DNA from: Parazoarcus communis SWub3 = DSM 12120
GTDB lineage: Bacteria > Pseudomonadota > Gammaproteobacteria > Burkholderiales > Rhodocyclaceae
DNA length: 64,000 nucleotides
Direction: 5' to 3'
Assembly (NCBI RefSeq): GCF_003226565.1
Contig: NZ_QKOE01000007.1
Coordinates: forward strand, 124,001-188,000
Shown: positions 58,942-64,000 of the stretch, piece after piece
Layout of the letters: the number at the start of each line of letters is the position of its first letter
Position numbering within the stretch: position 1 is the first letter of the stretch
The notes under the pieces: model-generated
Databases searched by the model: none
What the model was told of the DNA's origin: nothing
Seen by the model: the letters and a program-made list of their open reading frames with translations, nothing else
Translations under genes and position numbers: made by a program

Positions 58942-60102
58942 ATGAATATTAAAGCATCTCCAGATCAAGAGCGGCTTATCCGGGAATTTCAAGAGATATT
59001 GGGAGTCGAATGGGTAAATAAACAGCTAGAAAGGTTCTATAAGGAAAGAGATAAATCCAAAAAGTATAATGATCGCGGAAAGGAATTTGGAACTATTATT
59101 TCTCTTCTTGGGAACGTCATTCCGACTCTTGGTTCTGACAAAACCGATGAATGGAGTCTTCTTAGACTCTGTTATATCGCCAACAATGTTACCAGCGCTT
59201 CGAATGCATTTTGCAATGGCGTAGATGAGAAAATTGAAAAGCTAAAGACACTAGACACTACTCAAGAAAATAGTACATTATATGAATTTGTATCAGCTTC
59301 AATTTTACTCTCTCTGGGGCATAAAGTAGATTTTATTGCTGAGGTAAAAGGGGAGAAGCGGCCTGATCTATTGGTAGATGGATGTGTAGAAGTCGAATGC
59401 AAGCAACGAGGTAAGACGCAAGTAGAACTAATACAAGATGCAGTCTGGAACCAACTTTACCCTCAGGTGCAGAAAATATTTCATCGGAAAAAGCAATCCG
59501 CAATGATAGAGGTTTTTTCTGATAAAGAGCTGGTAAATAATACAGACATTAAAAAAATTGTAGGCTTTCTCAAAAAGGTTGAGCCAGGAAAATTGATTAG
59601 AGAAGAAATTGATTCCGTCCATGTTGTCGTAAGCCCTATAGATGTTATTGACAGTCCATATGGAATACAAGCCGACACGCCAGATCCTCAGTTTCCGTCA
59701 GCTTTTCATAGAGTAGAAATGTTATTTCATAAGGGGCCAAGCGGAGTAACGCCAAACTCAGGATTCTTTCTTGAGTGCCTATTCGGGGGGAGCACCTTGA
59801 GAGGAAGAGAGGAAGGCATTAAGGATAGACTGAGAAGCGCCAAAAAGCAGGTCAGCGGTTCTAACCCAGCTATAGTTTTTATAGATCTGCGGCTTAAGAT
59901 TAATCGCAGAAATTCGATTGATTTATCTCCTGCGGTTAATGCTATAGATAATTGGATGAAACAAAATACTTCACTGGCCGCAGTTATACTTACTACTCCT
60001 ATAGAAACCAAGACGAATGAAGGCAATACCGTGGGACATCACATAATTAGTCGTCTACATGACTCGCCTAAAGTAAGATTGCCAAGTGATTTTAGACTAT
60101 AA
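58942..60102 (+). CDS. Putative PD-(D/E)XK-superfamily nuclease, cassette gene
   Basis: 386 residues, strikingly AT-rich in codon use compared with the surroundings. A helical N-terminus (1-110) precedes a segment TLYEFVSASILLSLGHKVDFIAEV then KRPDLLVDGCVEVECKQRG (about residues 113-156), which has the PD...ExK arrangement of PD-(D/E)XK nucleases (Asp in RPDLLVDG, Glu-Cys-Lys in VEVECKQ), with a preceding Glu in YEF. The C-terminal half is mixed alpha/beta without known motifs. It stands between two attC sites, so it is a cassette gene. A restriction or phage-defence role is plausible; a holin-type DNA repair role cannot be excluded. Confidence 0.6.
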   Translation: MNIKASPDQERLIREFQEILGVEWVNKQLERFYKERDKSKKYNDRGKEFGTIISLLGNVIPTLGSDKTDEWSLLRLCYIANNVTSASNAFCNGVDEKIEKLKTLDTTQENSTLYEFVSASILLSLGHKVDFIAEVKGEKRPDLLVDGCVEVECKQRGKTQVELIQDAVWNQLYPQVQKIFHRKKQSAMIEVFSDKELVNNTDIKKIVGFLKKVEPGKLIREEIDSVHVVVSPIDVIDSPYGIQADTPDPQFPSAFHRVEMLFHKGPSGVTPNSGFFLECLFGGSTLRGREEGIKDRLRSAKKQVSGSNPAIVFIDLRLKINRRNSIDLSPAVNAIDNWMKQNTSLAAVILTTPIETKTNEGNTVGHHIISRLHDSPKVRLPSDFRL

Positions 60103-60126
60103 CAATTTTGAAGCAGCAAGAGAGTC

Positions 60127-60240
60127 ACATAACAAAGCGGTCAAAATGGACACAATAGTCTCCGCATCAATGGCGCATGACTTCGCCATTTTATGTGCCA
60201 TTGATGCTGTCCTATTACGCCATTTACCACGATGTTGAAC
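60127..60240 (+). other. attC site of the nuclease cassette
   Basis: ACATAAC (60127-60133) and GTTGAAC (60234-60240, perfect GTTRRRY) enclose 114 nt. An 11-bp perfect stem GCATCAATGGC/GCCATTGATGC and an outer GGACA/TGTCC stem fold the strand. It begins 24 bp after the nuclease stop. Confidence 0.75.
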
Positions 60241-60529
60241 GACAGCTTCCCTCAAAGCTGGACGGCCGCAACGGGCCGGTGGCTTTCGGAGCGCTTCCGC
60301 CGCCTGATGGTCAGCCCTGGCTGATCAGCCGAAGTCGGCCCTTCGGCAGCTTGTGGCGTGGAACTAACGCTTGAATGGCTATGGTTGTGAGAACCTGACC
60401 GGCAGCCTCTGACCGGATCGAGCCAAGGCATGGTTCAAACTGGCCACCGCAATCCGGTCACCCACGAGATCCGCCAAGGGAAATCCTGGCCGGATTTCCA
60501 ACAGCCGGTTGATGGCCGGTCGAGGCCAT
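60241..60529. other. Stretch without recognised gene
   Basis: 289 bp between the last attC and the 3' end of the primase gene. No ORF with ribosome site and no clear terminator for the primase operon were seen. Confidence 0.4.
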
Positions 60530-63310
60530 TCAGCGCCGCTCAAGGTTCGGCGTCGCATACAGCCCCAAGCGCTCCATCCGCTGCACGCTCAGCGCCGTCA
60601 GGTGAGGCGTCCGCCTTCCCCGTATCGTCCGCTCGACGTCCTCACGCACCACCACACCGCTACCCTCAAGCTGGCTCTTGAAGACCCGTGCCGTCTTTAC
60701 CGGCAGGGCGTCGAACTTGTTTCGCAGGTGCAGCGCGTTCGACAGGTGGTCCATGACATGGGCCGGGCGCAGCATCAGGGCGATGTGGTTGTTGCCGTCA
60801 TCGTCCTTGATCTCATCCCAGCAGTACGGATGGTTGAACTGGTGAGATTCGATCTCGGACAGCAGGATCTCCATGATCCACACCCAGGGCAGACGGCGGC
60901 CGTCGGTTTCGCTGAGGTGGCCGTTCATCTCGCCGACCAGGTCGCCCACGAAGCCCCCTTGGCCAACCTCGATGCCTGCGAACTCGCACACCAGATCCCA
61001 CGTCGTCAGGATGGCCGCGTAGTTCTCGATCATACGGCTGGCCGTGGCGTCCTTTGGGTCGGCGCGGCTCTGCTCCTTGCAGTCTTCGATGCGCTGAGCG
61101 TGCATGGTGCGGATGCGCTCCGGCTCGCTCTTCTCGATGAACTGCAGCCATTGCCAGACCGGAAACTGGGGCAGGTCGCGCGGCAGCTTGGGGCCTTGCT
61201 TCTCCACGGTAAGGGTGGTGGTGCAGATCTTCGATTGCAGTGAGGTGACGTCGACCTCCTCGCCGGCCAGCAGCACCGGTGCGCACATGAGGTAGGGTGT
61301 GAGGGCGGCACCGACACGGGTGAACTCGAACCGGTAGGTGCTTTGCAACAGGGCATCCGCCTCCGAGAGCACCACTTTCGATTGCTTGCTCAGTTCGTCC
61401 CAGCCCACCGGATGGCTGGTGTAGCTCACTGAGGCGCGGCGGCGGTGGTCCGTTTTCAGCATCTGGCCGGACAGCATCTGAAAGCCCAGTGTGGTCTGCA
61501 TGGCCTCGGTCAACAGGGACTTTCCCGCGCCTTTGTTCGCCTGCATCTGGAAGTGAGGGTAAAAGCCGATGACGCACTTCAAATGTGCGCCCAGCGCCCA
61601 CACAAGGGCGATCAGTGCCGCGTTCTGTTTGAAGGTTGCCTGGTAGGCGTCGATGACCTCTCGCGCGGCATCTGCCGTCCCTCTTGGAAACACCATGTTG
61701 TGGTAGAGGCACTGCTTTGCCGGCTCCTGGAAGTAGCAGTCGCGCCCCTCGAGCGCCGCCAGCTCGCCACCGCGCCAGGCCAGGCCGATGAAGTTGACCG
61801 CATCGCGCGCGCCGATGTCGGCGGTGCGCTCGAGCACGTTGATCATGCGCTGATACTGCTGCGGGTTGAAGATGGCGCCAAAGATCGAACGGTGTAGCTC
61901 GAGGCTGTAGAGGGTCTGGTCGGTCACCACACGGCGCACAAGGGTCGGACCATGTCGGGGCGTCTGCGCACTGATGCCGAACACGGTCTCGGCCTGCGTG
62001 TCCGTCGATCCGTTGATGGTGGCGATGTGGCCTTGTACCCGCAGGCGAGACAGGCTTGCGACCCGAAACGAGCACACATCGCCCAAGGTCTCGTGGCGCC
62101 GTCCGTCATCGTCCTTGAAGTCGACCACGTACTGGGTGAAGTCCTCGCGGGTGCGAAAGCGCCAGTACACCTTGAAGTCGTGCTCGGGCAGGAACACGCG
62201 CCGGCGCCCGTCCAGCGAACCCGGTTCGCCTCCGCCAGGCATGCCAGGAATCAACCAGCCGTCGAGTTTGCGCAGTCGCGTCCATAAGTCATCTACGCCT
62301 TGAGCCTTCAGCACGTCGTTGATGTCCTCGCCATCCTCCCAGTCCTGCATGTCGACAAGCATGGCCGCGATATCGGCCGCGGTGAGGCGGTCCAGCAGCT
62401 TCCATGCGGCTTCAAGGCCGGGACGCTTGCGGGTGCGCTCGTTGATCGGGTCTGCGTGATCGAGCGCGATGATGATGCGCTTGCCTTTCAGGAAGGCAAT
62501 GTCGAGCTTCTCCGCGTTACCGGTGCCGCGCAGTGCCAGCACGGCCGTCCCTGCGGGCAGGGGGCAGCACTCCACCGACAGCGCATTGACGGGGCTTTCG
62601 ACCACATACACGGTGTGCGCCTTGGCCAGTCGGTTGAGGTCGCTCGTCCACGCATGGCCTTCCTTGATGCCCTGGCACTGTGTCTTGACGTTGCCGTTGA
62701 GCGCGGGGTCAGCATAGCGAAGGTCGACCGCAACAATCGTCCGATCGGCAATCGAGCGCACCACAAACACCGCACCCGGCCCACCGTGACCCGGCGTGCC
62801 TGGTGGCACCTTGTTACTGAGCCAGTGACTCCAACCCAGTGCCCGAGACCGAATCGCAGCGCGAGAAACCTCCTCGGCAATGCCGCGGCCGGCAAGGTAG
62901 GCGATGACCGGTTCCGGGTCGAGCAGTGCGCGGTCGGCAATGAACTGCGGGACGCTCTTCTTGACCGGCTCACCGGTGCCGGTAGCGGCAGCGGCCGGCA
63001 CCGCAATGCCGTACCACTCGGCGAGCAGGCGCGCCGCTCCGGCAGCACTGCCGATCTCCGGCCGCACGTACAGCACCAGATCGATGCAGCTGCCGCGGGC
63101 ATCGCCCGAATGATCCTTCCATCCCCAGCTGCCGTCGCGCTGAAAGATCGAGAGGGAAGGGTTCTTGTCCGGATGGAGGGGGCTGCGGTAGTTGCCCTTG
63201 GCGCCCTTGCGCTCGAGCCCCAGCCGTTCTGCCAGATCGTGAAGGTCGACGGCCTCCTTCACTCGATCGAACAGGTCCGGGCTGGCCGCCTTCGGTAGCG
63301 CGGCCGTCAT
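60530..63310 (-). CDS. Primase-helicase of a mobile element (CHC2-like/Toprim plus P-loop ATPase)
   Basis: 926 residues. The N-terminal part resembles DnaG-like zinc/CHC2 domains (RSPLHPDKNPSLSIFQRDGSWGWKDHSG), followed by a Toprim-like region (VYVVESPVNALSVECCPL; RIIIALDHADPIN). The C-terminal half has a P-loop QANKGAGKSLLTEAM of DUF927/superfamily 3-like helicases and YTSHPVGWDELSKQSKVVLSEAD. Such proteins start replication of phages, satellites and integrative elements. ATG 63310 has GGAGG upstream and shares one base with the preceding stop (TGATG). Runs towards the cassette array. Confidence 0.8.
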   Translation of the reverse strand: MTAALPKAASPDLFDRVKEAVDLHDLAERLGLERKGAKGNYRSPLHPDKNPSLSIFQRDGSWGWKDHSGDARGSCIDLVLYVRPEIGSAAGAARLLAEWYGIAVPAAAATGTGEPVKKSVPQFIADRALLDPEPVIAYLAGRGIAEEVSRAAIRSRALGWSHWLSNKVPPGTPGHGGPGAVFVVRSIADRTIVAVDLRYADPALNGNVKTQCQGIKEGHAWTSDLNRLAKAHTVYVVESPVNALSVECCPLPAGTAVLALRGTGNAEKLDIAFLKGKRIIIALDHADPINERTRKRPGLEAAWKLLDRLTAADIAAMLVDMQDWEDGEDINDVLKAQGVDDLWTRLRKLDGWLIPGMPGGGEPGSLDGRRRVFLPEHDFKVYWRFRTREDFTQYVVDFKDDDGRRHETLGDVCSFRVASLSRLRVQGHIATINGSTDTQAETVFGISAQTPRHGPTLVRRVVTDQTLYSLELHRSIFGAIFNPQQYQRMINVLERTADIGARDAVNFIGLAWRGGELAALEGRDCYFQEPAKQCLYHNMVFPRGTADAAREVIDAYQATFKQNAALIALVWALGAHLKCVIGFYPHFQMQANKGAGKSLLTEAMQTTLGFQMLSGQMLKTDHRRRASVSYTSHPVGWDELSKQSKVVLSEADALLQSTYRFEFTRVGAALTPYLMCAPVLLAGEEVDVTSLQSKICTTTLTVEKQGPKLPRDLPQFPVWQWLQFIEKSEPERIRTMHAQRIEDCKEQSRADPKDATASRMIENYAAILTTWDLVCEFAGIEVGQGGFVGDLVGEMNGHLSETDGRRLPWVWIMEILLSEIESHQFNHPYCWDEIKDDDGNNHIALMLRPAHVMDHLSNALHLRNKFDALPVKTARVFKSQLEGSGVVVREDVERTIRGRRTPHLTALSVQRMERLGLYATPNLERR

Positions 63311-63765
63311 CACCATTCCTCCGAGTAGGGGCAAAACTGCGGCGGCGAGGTCCGGGCCTGCTTGAGCGCCTGCTCGGTCTGATAGCGCAGGTCGTTGAGG
63401 AGCCCGCGGCGCAAATGCCGGGCGAAGCGTTTGCCCGTCTTGCTGCCCATCAGTCGGTGTGTTTCCTCAAAGGCCGGCAGCAGTACGTCGACGAAACCAC
63501 GTGCATAGGTCCAGCTTGGGTCTGGGCCGCGATCGGGCGGCCATGGCGTGTCGTCGGCGTTCACCATGGCGAATGCCGCCAGCACCTGCATCGCCAACTG
63601 CTGACCGGACTTGTAGGCCGATTCGTGGCGTCCGAGCAGGCTCCCTTCTGGAAAGCGCTTTGCTGCGGCTTCAGCGCATCGCGATAGATCTGAACGTGGC
63701 CGGCGACGGGTACGGTCAGCAGGATGAAGGCCCTTGGCGCCGGGCGTCGGGGTAGGGGTTCTCAT
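63310..63765 (-). CDS. Hypothetical protein upstream of the primase
   Basis: 151 residues, basic N-terminus (PADRTRRRPRSDLSRC) and a helical body (ESAYKSGQQLAMQVLAAFAM ... GSKTGKRFARHLRRGLLNDLRYQTEQALKQA). GAGGAGG precedes the ATG. Its stop overlaps the primase start, so it is co-translated. Possibly a replication accessory protein; not recognised. Confidence 0.7.
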   Translation of the reverse strand: MRTPTPTPGAKGLHPADRTRRRPRSDLSRCAEAAAKRFPEGSLLGRHESAYKSGQQLAMQVLAAFAMVNADDTPWPPDRGPDPSWTYARGFVDVLLPAFEETHRLMGSKTGKRFARHLRRGLLNDLRYQTEQALKQARTSPPQFCPYSEEW

Positions 63766-63774
63766 GTTCCCTCC

Positions 63775-63972
63775 TCAGATCAACGCGCCAAGTTCTGCGA
63801 GGTGGCGGTTTGCACGTTCAACCTGGGCCTCGAGCAGGCATTTCAGATAGTCGGCGCGAATCTGCCGGCACTCCAACTCGTTGAGCATGACCACCATGCA
63901 TTCGAGTGCAGACAGCACTTCGATGAAGCTGCCGTGGACGTGATCGAGCGTCGGCGTGCCGCGATGGTGCAT
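63775..63972 (-). CDS. Hypothetical small protein, start uncertain
   Basis: 65 residues from the ATG at 63972, but the frame stays open to the window edge, so the real start may be outside. Helical, with an amphipathic C-terminus (LKCLLEAQVERANRHLAELGALI). Its stop is nine bases before the start of the next gene, in whose ribosome site it lies. Member of the primase operon. Confidence 0.5.
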   Translation of the reverse strand: MHHRGTPTLDHVHGSFIEVLSALECMVVMLNELECRQIRADYLKCLLEAQVERANRHLAELGALI

Positions 63973-64000
63973 GTGATCAAAGTCGGGAAGAACGCGCAGA

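Noticed and set aside
60430..60681. Plus-strand ORF after the nuclease cassette
   Set aside because: Pro/Ser/Ala-rich frame overlapping the primase 3' end; no ribosome site or motif.

Overview
The window looks like chromosomal DNA from a denitrifying betaproteobacterium of the Rhodocyclales (Thauera/Azoarcus/Aromatoleum type). The basis is protein character and gene order: a cd1 nitrite reductase cluster, a cNor cluster and GC-rich codon use. The genus is an inference, because no search was run.

Layout. 1-8848: end of nirS, then nirT, a nirB-like cytochrome, nirC, nirF, a fused nirDL, nirG, nirH, and after a gap with its own Dnr/FNR-type promoter, nirJ and nirN. Together these make NirS and most of its heme d1; nirE is not in the window. 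9022-11122: tautomerase and SDR genes facing a LysR regulator. 11200-12600: a scar of mobile DNA with a deleted tyrosine recombinase, an attC-like repeat, and a GNAT acetyltransferase cassette closed by an attC. 12650-14972: acuR-acuI-like regulator/reductase pair with matching operators, plus an AhpD-like protein. 15117-16078: two unrecognised genes. 16345-24200: the nitric oxide reductase region on the minus strand, norCB and a second unit norE-norF-norQ-membrane protein-polyferredoxin-norD-dnr. Three promoters (nirJ, norC, norE) carry a TTGAT-N4-ATCAA-like box exactly 41.5 bp from the +1 predicted from a -10 hexamer, and the regulator gene dnr closes one of the units.

24450-30503: small unknown gene, marR plus Bcr-type MFS pump with a long perfect operator, class I fumarase, acetyl-CoA synthetase. 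30705-38310: a probable acetate-sensing and uptake operon with a small membrane protein, a symporter-domain histidine kinase (CbrA/CrbS-like), a stand-alone receiver, a degenerate kinase fused to a DEDDh exonuclease, and an SSS symporter. The fusion protein is the most unusual gene product of the core region. 38549-55135: housekeeping and signalling genes (metY, a parA/ribbon-helix-helix pair, pabB-pabC fusion, thrC, two identical tRNA-Val(CAC), gltX, a diguanylate cyclase, sbtA/sbtB-like, mnmC, a GGDEF-EAL protein, dtd).

From about 55.2 kb to the right edge is an integrated accessory region. It has a 450-bp cluster of 14 GTGGA-type repeats around an AT-rich stretch (candidate origin), remnants of an integron integrase and an IS91-like transposase, and a second copy (92% identical over 132 bp) of the attC-like repeat seen at 11.7 kb. 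An integron-type cassette array follows: a tandem-repeat mini-protein, an intact ISL3-type insertion sequence with 8-bp target duplication, and an AT-rich PD-(D/E)XK-like nuclease cassette with its attC. A primase-helicase operon runs in from the right edge. The cassette pair is the best candidate for undescribed biology in the accessory DNA.
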